The notes: generated by a model not told the origin, from the sequence alone. 29,606 bases of DNA from Fusobacterium_C sp036516095 (GCF_036516095.1 NZ_DATBUM010000054.1:1-29606), one strand, 5' to 3'; shown: positions 9,103 to 17,464, counted from the first letter of the stretch. A program made the numbers and translations.

Positions 9103-9132
9103 TTGAAAAAATCTTCAAATTCATGCTATAAT
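9103..9132 (+). promoter_or_regulatory. Promoter of the ybaB gene
   Basis: TTGAAA, an 18-bp spacer, then TATAAT, about 33 bases before the ATG at 9166. Confidence 0.7.
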
Positions 9133-9165
9133 AATTTGTATTCAGTATAATTTTAGGAGGAAAAC

Positions 9166-9525
9166 ATGGTACGAAAATTAAAAGGAAATCGACCTGCTCA
9201 AGCTGCAGCCGGGAATCAAATGGATATTTTAAAACAGGCACAGGCAATGCAACAACAAATGTTACAAGTACAAGAAGAATTAAAAGGGAAAGACCTGACA
9301 GTATCTGTTGGTGGAGGAGCCGTTACTGTGAAAGTGAATGGACAAAAAGAAGTATTGGAAGTCAAATTAAGTGATGAAATTCTAAAAGAAGCCGCTTCTG
9401 ACAAAGAAATGCTGGAAGATTTAATCCTGTCAGGAATCAATGAAGCAATGCGACAAGCAGAAGAATTAGCAGAAAGCGAAATGAATAAAGTAACCGGTGG
9501 AATCAATATTCCAGGTCTATTCTAA
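9166..9525 (+). CDS. YbaB/EbfC family nucleoid-associated protein
   Basis: A 119-residue DNA-binding protein. The N-terminal helix is rich in Gln and Met (LKQAQAMQQQMLQVQEEL), then come the short sheet GGGAVTVKVNGQKEVLEVKL and a C-terminal helix ending VTGGINIPGLF, all typical of YbaB. Members form tweezer-like homodimers that bind DNA. In many genomes the gene lies between dnaX and recR, but that context is missing here. It has a strong TAGGAGG and its own promoter. Family certain, precise role open. Confidence 0.92.
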   Translation: MVRKLKGNRPAQAAAGNQMDILKQAQAMQQQMLQVQEELKGKDLTVSVGGGAVTVKVNGQKEVLEVKLSDEILKEAASDKEMLEDLILSGINEAMRQAEELAESEMNKVTGGINIPGLF

Positions 9526-9552
9526 AAGGAATCAATAGTACAATCATGATGG

Positions 9553-9593
9553 AGAGCTTGTCTTACTACTAATTATAGGAGAAAGACGGCTCT
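9553..9593 (+). other. Possible RNA hairpin between ybaB and the acyltransferase gene
   Basis: AGAGC (9553-9557) pairs with GCTCT (9589-9593) and GTCT (9560-9563) pairs with AGAC (9584-9587), with a 20-base loop. A weak T-rich stretch follows. It could be a poor terminator or a processing site. Confidence 0.3.
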
Positions 9594-9619
9594 TATTTTC
9601 TAAATGTTGGAGTGATTTT

Positions 9620-10288
9620 ATGGAAAAAGTGGACAACTCAAAAAAATACAGATTTTATGGACTTTGTCTTTACTATTTTATTCATTTTTTGAATTACAGT
9701 TTTTCTTATATTCGTATTGAAAATGAGGGAGAAGAAAAAGTAAGAGAAACGACTCGTCCTTATATTTTTTGTTTTTGGCACGAAAAATTATTAAGTGCTT
9801 CCCTTGCTATGAGGAATCTTCCAAAAAAAGTCGCTCTGGCAAGTCCTTCAAAAGATGGAGAATTGATTGCCGTTCCTTTAGAAAAAATGGGATTTGATAT
9901 GGTAAGAGGTTCCTCTGATAAGCAATCGGTTTCATCCCTGTTATCCTTGCTTAAATTTCTAAAAAAAGGATATAGTATGGGAACACCGGTCGATGGTCCT
10001 AAAGGTCCTCCTTACAAAGTGAAACTTGGTTTACTTTATTTGGCTCAAAAAAGTGGAATCCCGATTGTGCCTATGGGAGGAGCTTTTACAAAAAAGTGGA
10101 TTTTTTCAAAAACTTGGGATCATTTTCAAATTCCAAAACCTTTCTCCAAAATTCTTTATGTCTTGGGAAATCCTATTTATTTGAAGAAGGATACAAATTT
10201 AGAAGAAATTGCTCTTTTCTTAGAAGAAGAAATTAATACATTAAATGAAAAAGCGGAATGTTTAGTCCGGGAGGGAAACTATGAATAA
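9620..10288 (+). CDS. DUF374 lysophospholipid acyltransferase-like protein
   Basis: A 222-residue protein of the DUF374 branch of the lysophospholipid acyltransferase superfamily. The active-site histidine is in FCFWHEKLLSASL (about residue 55), the DUF374 version of the HX4D motif. Other family blocks are LASPSKDGELIAVPLEKMGF and PVDGPKGPPYKVK. It has a hydrophobic N-terminal stretch and probably sits on the inner face of the membrane, acting in lipid or lipid A-type acylation; the acceptor is unknown. Its last eight bases overlap the start of metG, giving tight coupling. Confidence 0.85.
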   Translation: MEKVDNSKKYRFYGLCLYYFIHFLNYSFSYIRIENEGEEKVRETTRPYIFCFWHEKLLSASLAMRNLPKKVALASPSKDGELIAVPLEKMGFDMVRGSSDKQSVSSLLSLLKFLKKGYSMGTPVDGPKGPPYKVKLGLLYLAQKSGIPIVPMGGAFTKKWIFSKTWDHFQIPKPFSKILYVLGNPIYLKKDTNLEEIALFLEEEINTLNEKAECLVREGNYE

Positions 10289-12263
10289 TTTTTATGTAAC
10301 AACACCTATTTATTATGTAAATGGAGATCCTCATGTAGGAAGTGCTTATACAACCATCGCTGCTGATGTTATGGCAAGATATCAAAAACTGGCAGGGAAA
10401 AAGGTATATTTTTTAACAGGAACTGATGAACATGGACAAAAAGTAGAACAAACAGCTCAGGAAAAAGGATTTACTCCACAAGCATGGACCGATAAAATGG
10501 CTCCTGCCTTTACTGAAATGTGGAAGGCTTTAAATATCAAATATTCCGATTTCATTCGAACAACAGAACCAAGACACAAAGATGCTGTCAAAAAGATCTT
10601 GAAAACGGTGTATGACAAAGGAGATATTTACAAAGGAGAATACGAAGGACAATACTGCATTTCCTGTGAAACTTTCTTTCCGGAAAATCAAATTGTAGAA
10701 CCGGGACATTGCCCTGACTGTGGGAAAAAATTATCCACTGTAAAAGAAGAATCCTATTTCTTCAAAATGTCAAAATACCAAGAAGCTTTGTTACAACATA
10801 TTGAAGAACATCCTGATTTTATTCTTCCTCATTCTCGAAGAAATGAAGTGATTTCCTTTATCAAACAGGGATTGCAAGACTTATCCATTTCTCGAAATAC
10901 ATTTTCTTGGGGAATTCCGATTGAATTTGCTCCAGGACATATCACATATGTTTGGTTTGATGCTCTGACCAACTACCTGACAGCTGTCGGCTATGAAAAC
11001 AATTCTGAGAAGTTTGAAACTTATTGGAATCATGGCAGAATATGTCATCTGATTGGAAAAGATATTATTCGTTTTCATGCTATCATTTGGCCTTGTATGC
11101 TACTTTCGGCAGGAATCAAACTGCCGGACTCCATTGTCGCTCACGGCTGGTGGACTTCTGAAGGAGAAAAAATGTCAAAATCAAAAGGAAATGTTGTCAA
11201 TCCCTATGATGAAATTAAAAAATATGGGGTGGATGCTTTCCGATATTATCTATTGCGAGAAGCAAATTTTGGAAATGACGGAGATTACTCTACCAAAGGA
11301 ATTATCGGAAGAGTCAATTCCGATTTGGCAAACGATCTAGGAAATTTATTAAATCGAACTCTAGGGATGTATCATAAGTATTTCCAAGGAAAAATTGTTT
11401 CTTCCGGAGAAATCCAAGAAATTGAAATTGACGTTTACAAACTATGGGAAGATACTCTAACTCAAGTGGAAACACATATGTACTACTATGAATATTCCAA
11501 AACCTTAGAAGTGATTTGGAAATTCATTTCCCGTATGAACAAATATATTGATGAAACCATGCCGTGGGCTTTGGCAAAAGAAGAATCACAACAAAAAAGA
11601 TTGGCAACCGTTATGAATACTTTAATAGAAAGCTTATATAAAATTGCTGTTCTTGTTTCTCCTTTCATCCCAGAAACGGCCCAAAAAATTTGGAACCAGC
11701 TTGGAATTATAGAAGATATAGAACAAGCACAATTGCAACCTCTTCACTGTGATGTTTCAACAGAAGCTATGTTACTAGAAAAATTACAGAAAGAAACTCG
11801 AAAATTTTTTGAAAGTATTTTTCCAATAGATCACAACTTGGGAAAAGCAAGTCCTATCTTCCCAAGAATTGAATTGGTGGAAGAAGAAAGCAAAGCGGAT
11901 CCTATGCAAGTAAATCCGGACTTGGTCATAGAAAATCCAATCGACATAGACAGTTTTAAGAAAACAAAAATTCAAGTGGTGGAAATCTTGGAAGTTTCTA
12001 AGGTAAAGGGTGCCGACAAATTATTGAAATTCAAAGTATCCGTAGGAAATCATGTACGACAAATTTTATCGGCTATTGCAGAATATTATCCAAATTATCA
12101 GGAACTGAATGGTGCTAAAATTTTAGCAGTGACCAATTTAAAACCTCGAAAAATGAGAGGTGAAATTTCACAAGGTATGTTATTGACGACAGAAGATGAG
12201 CAAGGAATTTGCCAAGTCATTCAACTCCCTAAGAATGTAACTGCTGGAACGGAAGTGGAATAA
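10281..12263 (+). CDS. metG: Methionyl-tRNA synthetase
   Basis: A 660-residue class I synthetase that charges tRNA-Met in the cytosol. The HIGH-like motif is HVGS at residues 18-21, and the KMSKS motif is at 297-301. A four-cysteine zinc knuckle is formed by Cys126, Cys129, Cys144 and Cys147 (CISC and CPDC). The C-terminal ~105 residues, starting near IDIDSFKKTKIQVVEILEV, are a tRNA-binding (OB-fold) domain. This is the long dimeric form. The ATG at 10281 has GGGAGG upstream inside the preceding gene. Confidence 0.96.
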   Translation: MNNFYVTTPIYYVNGDPHVGSAYTTIAADVMARYQKLAGKKVYFLTGTDEHGQKVEQTAQEKGFTPQAWTDKMAPAFTEMWKALNIKYSDFIRTTEPRHKDAVKKILKTVYDKGDIYKGEYEGQYCISCETFFPENQIVEPGHCPDCGKKLSTVKEESYFFKMSKYQEALLQHIEEHPDFILPHSRRNEVISFIKQGLQDLSISRNTFSWGIPIEFAPGHITYVWFDALTNYLTAVGYENNSEKFETYWNHGRICHLIGKDIIRFHAIIWPCMLLSAGIKLPDSIVAHGWWTSEGEKMSKSKGNVVNPYDEIKKYGVDAFRYYLLREANFGNDGDYSTKGIIGRVNSDLANDLGNLLNRTLGMYHKYFQGKIVSSGEIQEIEIDVYKLWEDTLTQVETHMYYYEYSKTLEVIWKFISRMNKYIDETMPWALAKEESQQKRLATVMNTLIESLYKIAVLVSPFIPETAQKIWNQLGIIEDIEQAQLQPLHCDVSTEAMLLEKLQKETRKFFESIFPIDHNLGKASPIFPRIELVEEESKADPMQVNPDLVIENPIDIDSFKKTKIQVVEILEVSKVKGADKLLKFKVSVGNHVRQILSAIAEYYPNYQELNGAKILAVTNLKPRKMRGEISQGMLLTTEDEQGICQVIQLPKNVTAGTEVE

Positions 12264-12291
12264 TAAACATTCCAAACTCTAGGAGGATATT

Positions 12292-13176
12292 ATGAAAAAA
12301 ATTACGAAGGCTGTTATCCCGGCGGCAGGATTGGGAACTCGGGTTCTTCCTGCCACCAAAGCACAGCCAAAAGAAATGTTAACCATAGTAGATAAACCTT
12401 CTCTTCAATATATTGTAGAAGAATTGGTTGCCTCTGGAATTCAAGATATTATTATTGTCACAGGGAGAAATAAAAACTCCATTGAAGATCATTTTGATTT
12501 TTCTTATGAATTGGAAAACACTTTAAAAAGAGATGGAAAAACAGATTTATTAGAAAAAGTCAGTCATATCTCGGATATGGCCAATATTTTCTATGTCCGC
12601 CAAAATTTTCCAAAGGGACTGGGACATGCTATTCTGAAAGCAAAACCTTTTATTCGGGAAGAGGAATCTTTTATTATCGCTTTAGGAGATGACATTATTT
12701 ATAATCCTGAATATCCTGTCTCAAAGCAACTGATCGATTGCTATAAAAAGTACGGAAGCAGTATTGTCGGTTGTCAATCTGTTGCGAAAGAAGACGTTTC
12801 CAAATATGGTATTGTCAAAGCCGGAGAGTATTACGACAGAACAAGTTGTGAAATTAAAAATTTCATCGAGAAACCGACTTTGGAAGAAGCTCCTTCTACC
12901 TTAGCAAGTTTAGGACGCTACTGCTTGTCCGGTAAAATTTTCCAATATCTGGAAAGAGCAAAACCCGGAAAAAATGGAGAAATTCAATTAACAGATTCCA
13001 TTTTATCCATGATACAGTCAGGAGAAAAAGTATTGGCTTATTCTTTTTCAGGAAAACGTTACGACATTGGAGATAAATTTGGACTTCTCAAAGCAAATAT
13101 TGAATATGGATTACGTCATGAAGAAATTCAACAAGAATTACAAGAGTATTTGTCTTCCTTGTTGACAAAATTATAA
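12292..13176 (+). CDS. galU: UTP-glucose-1-phosphate uridylyltransferase
   Basis: A 294-residue nucleotidyltransferase that makes UDP-glucose from UTP and glucose-1-phosphate, for surface polysaccharides and galactose use. The N-terminal signature PAAGLGTRVLPATKAQPKEM (residues 10-29) holds the nucleotide-binding loop. The metal-binding GDDI and the later IEKP, GEIQLTD and YDIGDKFGLLKANIEYGL blocks are all typical of GalU. The start follows TAGGAGGAT. The metK promoter lies within its last codons. Confidence 0.95.
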   Translation: MKKITKAVIPAAGLGTRVLPATKAQPKEMLTIVDKPSLQYIVEELVASGIQDIIIVTGRNKNSIEDHFDFSYELENTLKRDGKTDLLEKVSHISDMANIFYVRQNFPKGLGHAILKAKPFIREEESFIIALGDDIIYNPEYPVSKQLIDCYKKYGSSIVGCQSVAKEDVSKYGIVKAGEYYDRTSCEIKNFIEKPTLEEAPSTLASLGRYCLSGKIFQYLERAKPGKNGEIQLTDSILSMIQSGEKVLAYSFSGKRYDIGDKFGLLKANIEYGLRHEEIQQELQEYLSSLLTKL

Positions 13177-13190
13177 AAGTATATTATACT
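13162..13190 (+). promoter_or_regulatory. Promoter of the SAM riboswitch-metK transcript
   Basis: TTGACA, a 17-bp spacer, then TATACT. The -35 box lies in the 3' end of galU. Transcription would start near 13197, just before the riboswitch. Confidence 0.8.
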
Positions 13191-13205
13191 ATTTCTATAG
13201 TAATA

Positions 13206-13338
13206 CCATCAAGAGAGATTGAGGGACAGGCCCTAAGATATCTCAGCAACCTACTAAAAAGTGTGGTGCTAACTCCTGTTAGATGGATGAGATAAAGGAA
13301 AATTTATATCCCTATCCATCACGGATAGGGATTTTTAT
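13206..13338 (+). promoter_or_regulatory. SAM-I (S-box) riboswitch with terminator
   Basis: S-box core motifs appear in order: ATCAAGAGAG, GAGGGACAGGCCC, CAGCAACCT and GGTGCTAACTCC. The P1 helix can form from CCATC (13206-13210) and GATGG (13282-13286). A 10-bp terminator stem, ATCCCTATCC (13308-13317) / GGATAGGGAT (13323-13332), is followed by TTTTATTT. GATGGAT (13282-13288) is also complementary to ATCCATC (13314-13320), so P1 and the antiterminator compete for the same bases. High SAM should favour P1 and the terminator, switching metK off. This is textbook S-box logic. Confidence 0.95.
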
Positions 13339-13373
13339 TTACGATGTATTATAATGAAAAGAGAGTGAGGATT

Positions 13374-14522
13374 ATGAAAAAATTTAACTATTTTACTTCT
13401 GAATTTGTATCACCGGGACATCCGGACAAAGTGTCTGATCAAATTTCAGATGCCGTATTGGATGCCTGCCTTGCAGAAGATCCGAATGCAAGAGTTGCCT
13501 GTGAAGTATTTTGTACCACAGGACAGGTCATTGTAGGAGGGGAAATTACCACAACAACCTATATTGATGTACAAGATATCGTAAGAAGAAAAATTAAAGA
13601 AATCGGATACCGTGATGGAATGGGATTTGATTCAAACTGCGGAGTCCTAAGTGCCATTCATGCTCAATCCCCTGACATTGCCATGGGAGTAGATATTGGA
13701 GGAGCCGGAGACCAAGGAATTATGTTTGGAGGAGCCGTCAAAGAAACTCCTGAACTCATGCCGCTAGCAATTGTTTTAGCTCGTGAAATTTTAGTGTTAT
13801 TGACAAAACTGACTCGTTCTAAAGAGATCGCTTGGGCAAGACCGGATGCAAAATCACAAGTGACCCTTGCCTATGATGAAGAAGGAAATATAGATCATGT
13901 GGAAACGATTGTTGTTTCTGTCCAACACAATCCTGAAATCAGTCAAGAAGAAATTCGTAAGACTGTCATTGAAAAAGTAATTGAACCTGTCTTAGAACAA
14001 TATCACCTATCCAAAGACAGCATTACTTATCATATCAATCCGACAGGTCGTTTTGTTATTGGAGGTCCTCATGGAGACACCGGATTGACAGGAAGAAAAA
14101 TCATTGTGGATACCTATGGAGGATATTTCAGACATGGAGGAGGAGCTTTTTCCGGAAAAGATCCTTCTAAAGTAGACCGTTCCGCGGCTTACGCCGCTAG
14201 ATGGGTTGCTAAAAATATTGTGGCAGCTGATTTTGCAGATAAGTGTGAAATTCAGTTATCTTATGCCATTGGCGTAGCCGAACCGACTTCTATTAAAATT
14301 GATACTTTTGGAACAGCAAAAGTGTCGGAAGAGAAATTGGAAGAAGCAGTGAAAAAGACTTTTGATTTAACACCACGAGGAATTGAAAAAGCCTTGGAAC
14401 TTAGAAGTGGAACTTTCTTATACCAGAACTTAGCAGCTTTTGGACATATTGGTCGAACGGATATTGATGTTCCATGGGAACGATGTAATAAAGTAGAAGA
14501 ATTAAAGAAGGCTATACAATAA
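13374..14522 (+). CDS. metK: S-adenosylmethionine synthetase
   Basis: A 382-residue enzyme that makes S-adenosylmethionine from ATP and methionine. Signatures: GHPDKVSDQISD near the N-terminus (His16 at the active site), GAGDQGIMFG in the centre, and GGPHGDTGLTGRK with VDTYGGYFRHGGGAFSGKD in the second half. The ORF is open from 13344, but ATG 13374 has GTGAGG upstream and begins MKKFNYFTSEFVSPGHPDK as in other MetK proteins. It lies 36 bases after the riboswitch terminator and is the evident target of that switch. A terminator follows at 14535. Confidence 0.97.
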   Translation: MKKFNYFTSEFVSPGHPDKVSDQISDAVLDACLAEDPNARVACEVFCTTGQVIVGGEITTTTYIDVQDIVRRKIKEIGYRDGMGFDSNCGVLSAIHAQSPDIAMGVDIGGAGDQGIMFGGAVKETPELMPLAIVLAREILVLLTKLTRSKEIAWARPDAKSQVTLAYDEEGNIDHVETIVVSVQHNPEISQEEIRKTVIEKVIEPVLEQYHLSKDSITYHINPTGRFVIGGPHGDTGLTGRKIIVDTYGGYFRHGGGAFSGKDPSKVDRSAAYAARWVAKNIVAADFADKCEIQLSYAIGVAEPTSIKIDTFGTAKVSEEKLEEAVKKTFDLTPRGIEKALELRSGTFLYQNLAAFGHIGRTDIDVPWERCNKVEELKKAIQ

Positions 14523-14534
14523 AAATACTCCCGG

Positions 14535-14568
14535 AGCTACATCTCTCTTAGATGTAGCTTTATTTTTT
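14535..14568 (+). terminator. Terminator after metK
   Basis: Perfect 10-bp stem AGCTACATCT / AGATGTAGCT with a 5-base loop, followed by TTATTTTTT. Confidence 0.85.
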
Positions 14569-14634
14569 ATAAGACCCAATCCCGAAGCTTTTCCCTGTAA
14601 TAAAAATTTTCATATTCTTTCCTCTCTATCAATT

Positions 14635-16158
14635 TTAAAATATTTTTTCCGGAAGGATTCCATTCTTTACCAGATATTCTCTAGCAACTTCCTTTGCGGT
14701 TCTGCCCTTTACAGCTACTTCATAATTCATTTGCTGCATTTCTTCTTCTGTAATTTTCCCTGAAATTTTTTCCAAAATATCCTTTAACTCCGGATATTTC
14801 TGCAAAGTTTCCTCTCTCATAAAAGCTGCTCCTTGATAAGGTGGAAATAATTGTCTGTCATCTTTCAACAAAATGAGCTTATATTTTAATAACTCACCGT
14901 CTGTTGAATAAGCATCCAATATTTGAATATCTCCATGTTGAATTGCCCGATAACGAAGAGAAGGCTCCATAGTTTTCACTTTGAAATCCAAACTATAGAT
15001 TTTTTTTAAACCCTGATTTCCATCTTCCCTATCATGAAATTCTAAAGTAAAACCCGCAAAAATATCTTTTTCTACCTTTTTTAAGTCCGAAATCTTATCA
15101 ATCTTTTTTTCTTTTGCAAACTCCTCAGGAACTGCAAGAGCATAGGTATTTTGAAATTTCATAGGATTCAATAATATCAATTGATCCTGTTCATAAATTT
15201 TTGTTTTAGCCAACACATAAACTTCTTCCGGATGATTAGAAACAACTACCTTTTCTTTCAACAAAGAGCCAAGCACTGTCCCTGTAAATTCCGGATAAAT
15301 ATCAATGTCGCCCTTCTTCAATGCTTCATATAAAAAACTTGTCTTTCCGAAATTCGGTTTCAATTCTACCTTTAAATCTGTCTCCGCTTCAATCAATTCC
15401 TGATACATATGAATAATAATTTCCGGTTCCACTCCCAGTTTTCCGGCAATAATCAGTTCTTCTTCCCGTTTCATCGTTTTGCCGAAAAAAGAAAAAATAA
15501 GGATAGCAAATATTCCTAAAAAGACCAAAAGGATTTTTTTCAATTCCTGTTTTTCTAAAATGCGGATTCCCGTATTGAATAAAATAGCAAGGAAAGCGGA
15601 AGTCATCGCTCCAATCAAAATAAGACTTTCATTATTTCGATCAATTCCTAGTAGAATAAAGCTTCCCAATCCTCCTGCTCCAACCAAAGCTGCTAAAGTG
15701 GCAGTTCCGATAATCATAACGGCAGAAGTTCTAACTCCTGAAATAATAATCGGCATAGCTAAAGCAAGCTCAAATTTTTTTAACTTTTCCCATTTTGTCA
15801 TTCCAAAAGCAGTAGCTGCCTCTTCTAGAGAAGAATCTATTTCCTGCAAAGCTGTAATTGTATTTTGTAAAATTGGAAAAATAGCATATAAAACCAATGC
15901 CAGAACTGCTGGTACCATTCCTATTCCTAAAAAAGGAATAAAAAATCCCAATAGGGCTAAAGAAGGAATTGTCTGTATGACTCCTGTGATATGCAGTATC
16001 CATTCTGATAATTTTTTACGATGAGTAATTACAATTGCACAAGGAATTGCAATTATGATTGCCAACATCAGAGAAAGCAAAGAAATTTGTAAATGCTCAA
16101 ACAAAGCTATCGTCCAATCACCTTTTTTCTCTAAAAAAATTTTAAAAAAATTTCCCAC
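14635..16158 (-). CDS. Osmoprotectant ABC transporter, permease fused to substrate-binding protein
   Basis: A 507-residue fusion. Residues 1-210 form an OpuCB/ProW-type permease with several membrane segments and the coupling motif EEAATAFGMTKWEKLKKFELALAMP in the middle (EAA loop). A further membrane anchor (about 215-230) leads into an OpuCC/ProX-type quaternary-amine binding domain, with KPNFGKTSFLYEALKKGDID, YPEFTGTVLG and LDAYSTDGELLKY. Such fusions replace a separate lipoprotein. The likely cargo is glycine betaine, carnitine or choline. The start is GTG at 16158 with AGGAGG five bases upstream; the nearby ATG is out of frame. The ATPase gene ends 9 bases upstream. Confidence 0.9.
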   Translation of the reverse strand: MGNFFKIFLEKKGDWTIALFEHLQISLLSLMLAIIIAIPCAIVITHRKKLSEWILHITGVIQTIPSLALLGFFIPFLGIGMVPAVLALVLYAIFPILQNTITALQEIDSSLEEAATAFGMTKWEKLKKFELALAMPIIISGVRTSAVMIIGTATLAALVGAGGLGSFILLGIDRNNESLILIGAMTSAFLAILFNTGIRILEKQELKKILLVFLGIFAILIFSFFGKTMKREEELIIAGKLGVEPEIIIHMYQELIEAETDLKVELKPNFGKTSFLYEALKKGDIDIYPEFTGTVLGSLLKEKVVVSNHPEEVYVLAKTKIYEQDQLILLNPMKFQNTYALAVPEEFAKEKKIDKISDLKKVEKDIFAGFTLEFHDREDGNQGLKKIYSLDFKVKTMEPSLRYRAIQHGDIQILDAYSTDGELLKYKLILLKDDRQLFPPYQGAAFMREETLQKYPELKDILEKISGKITEEEMQQMNYEVAVKGRTAKEVAREYLVKNGILPEKIF

Positions 16159-16167
16159 ATTTACCTC

Positions 16168-16881
16168 CTAACGGAAAAACTCTTCTACAAACTGATTTGC
16201 CGGGTTCTCTCGAATGTTCACAGGAGTATCCAATTGTATCTGCTTCCCATTTTTCATAATACAAATTCTATCTCCTAATTTCATAGCCTCTTTTATATCA
16301 TGTGTTACAAAAACAATTGTCATTCCAAATTCTTTATGTATTTTTTTTATCAAATCCTGTAATTGATTTCTGGAAATAGGGTCCAAAGCACTAAAAGGTT
16401 CGTCCATTAATAAAATTTTTGGATTAAAAATAATTGCCCGTAAAATTCCGACCCGTTGTTGTTCTCCTCCAGATAAATCGCGGGGATAACGATTTACATA
16501 CTTCTCTGGATTCAATCCTACTCTTTTCATCAATTCTTGTGCTTTTTCTCGTCTTATTCGCTTCTCCCAATTTTTCATCTCAGGAATCAGCTCTATATTC
16601 TCTAACACGGTTAAATTTGGAAAAAGAGCGATTTGTTGCAAAACATAACCAATATTTAATCGTAATTCTCTAATATTATAGTCCTTACTATTTTTCCTCT
16701 CTAAATAAATGTTTCCTTCTGTCTGTTCTAACAAACGGTTTATCATTTTTAATATGGTTGTCTTTCCGCTTCCACTCGGTCCAACCAAAATAAAAAATTC
16801 TCCCTGTTGAATTTCAAAATTTAAATCGGATATTACTTTTTTCCCTCCATATTCTTTACTGACATGTTCAAATTGTATCAT
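16168..16881 (-). CDS. Osmoprotectant ABC transporter ATP-binding protein
   Basis: A 237-residue ABC ATPase with Walker A GPSGSGKTT (about residues 34-42), Q-loop, signature LSGGEQQR, Walker B ILLMDEPFSALDP and the H-switch VTHD. It belongs with the permease/binding-protein fusion downstream and powers uptake of a quaternary amine. It is short: the tandem CBS domains that many OpuCA/ProV proteins use to sense ionic strength are absent, so osmotic gating must be elsewhere or missing. The ATG has GGAAAGG upstream and overlaps the regulator fragment gene by 14 bases. Confidence 0.92.
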   Translation of the reverse strand: MIQFEHVSKEYGGKKVISDLNFEIQQGEFFILVGPSGSGKTTILKMINRLLEQTEGNIYLERKNSKDYNIRELRLNIGYVLQQIALFPNLTVLENIELIPEMKNWEKRIRREKAQELMKRVGLNPEKYVNRYPRDLSGGEQQRVGILRAIIFNPKILLMDEPFSALDPISRNQLQDLIKKIHKEFGMTIVFVTHDIKEAMKLGDRICIMKNGKQIQLDTPVNIRENPANQFVEEFFR

Positions 16882-17119
16882 ACTTTTCCTTTCCTATCTC
16901 TCTTAGGTACAATCGAAATTGTTGATTAAATTTTTCAGATAATTCCAGCAATCTCTCTCCTTCCTTCATTATTAAAGTAGGGCTTTCTTTTTCTTCAACC
17001 ATTTCTAAAGGTTCTAAAATATCAGTAGTATATTTCTTGCCCTTTTCAGTCAATTTTATCAGTTTACTTCTTCCGTCTTTATTATTTTTTTCTAAAAAAA
17101 CATATTCTTTTTGACTCAT
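16868..17119 (-). CDS. MarR/GbsR-type regulator, N-terminally truncated
   Basis: An 83-residue product that matches only the C-terminal half of a MarR-family repressor: the wing (EKNNKDGRSKLIKLTEKGKK) followed by the long dimerisation helices. The N-terminal helices and the helix-turn-helix, about 60 residues, are missing. No matching coding sequence was seen upstream. A strong promoter ends only a few bases before the ATG, so any transcript would be nearly leaderless and without a ribosome binding site. By position and overlap with the ATPase gene it was probably the regulator of this osmoprotectant operon. It may be a pseudogene or a small dimerisation-only protein. Confidence 0.65.
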   Translation of the reverse strand: MSQKEYVFLEKNNKDGRSKLIKLTEKGKKYTTDILEPLEMVEEKESPTLIMKEGERLLELSEKFNQQFRLYLREIGKEKYDTI

Positions 17120-17122
17120 TTA

Positions 17123-17151
17123 ATCTTACAAAACTTTACAAAAAATGTCAA
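17123..17151 (-). promoter_or_regulatory. Promoter of the osmoprotectant operon
   Basis: On the minus strand there is TTGACA, a 17-bp spacer, then TAAGAT. The -10 box is only three bases from the ATG at 17119, so the predicted start of transcription falls at or inside that codon. Confidence 0.65.
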
Positions 17152-17152
17152 T

Positions 17153-17203
17153 AAAAAAGGAGTCAACTAGATTCTTCCTAGCTTTAATATGTTGGAAACT
17201 CCC
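17153..17203 (-). terminator. Hairpin terminator upstream of the osmoprotectant operon
   Basis: On the minus strand GGAGT, a 3-base bulge and CAAC pair with GTTG-ACTCC, followed by TTTTTTAT. The loop holds a smaller inverted repeat (CTAG copies). It would end transcripts coming from the cysteine-motif gene side. Confidence 0.55.
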
Positions 17204-17221
17204 TTTTGTTTCATACTAACA

Positions 17222-17385
17222 TCATAAATTCTTTTCTCCTATTTGTTCCAAAGCTTCTTTCAAAAAATTGCTATATTTCCTGGATTGAGCCCTGAAAAAA
17301 TCCCTTCCTTTGCTACAGGTAAAATGCCTGTCATTATCCCCAGTTGTAAATACTCATTCTCTTTCAAAACAGAACTGTAACAGTC
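17222..17385 (-). pseudogene. Remnant of an AAA-ATPase-like/DUF1703 nuclease gene
   Basis: This 345-base gene-free stretch (17120-17464) holds a decayed coding fragment. In one minus frame (17385 to the stop at 17260) residues LGIMTGILPVAKEGIFSGLN can be read; this matches the conserved block of the AAA-ATPase-like/PD-(D/E)XK (DUF1703) family, common in Fusobacteria. A second frame ending at 17222 gives NFLKEALEQIGEKN, like the EALKQIEEK block near the C-terminus of the same family. The two pieces lie in different frames and the several hundred residues normally between them are gone. It is a frameshifted, internally deleted remnant with no function expected. Confidence 0.6.
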
Positions 17386-17464
17386 TTAAAAAAACAAAAG
17401 AAAAAACTGATTGAAATTTCTCTAAGGATTTTCCAATCAGTTTCAATTCATAAATCAGTAATAT

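Noticed and set aside
15479..16024. Long plus-strand frame of 181 codons inside the osmoprotectant permease gene
   Set aside because: It is antisense to a well-recognised permease, has lysine/isoleucine-biased composition and no ribosome binding site; it is a shadow.
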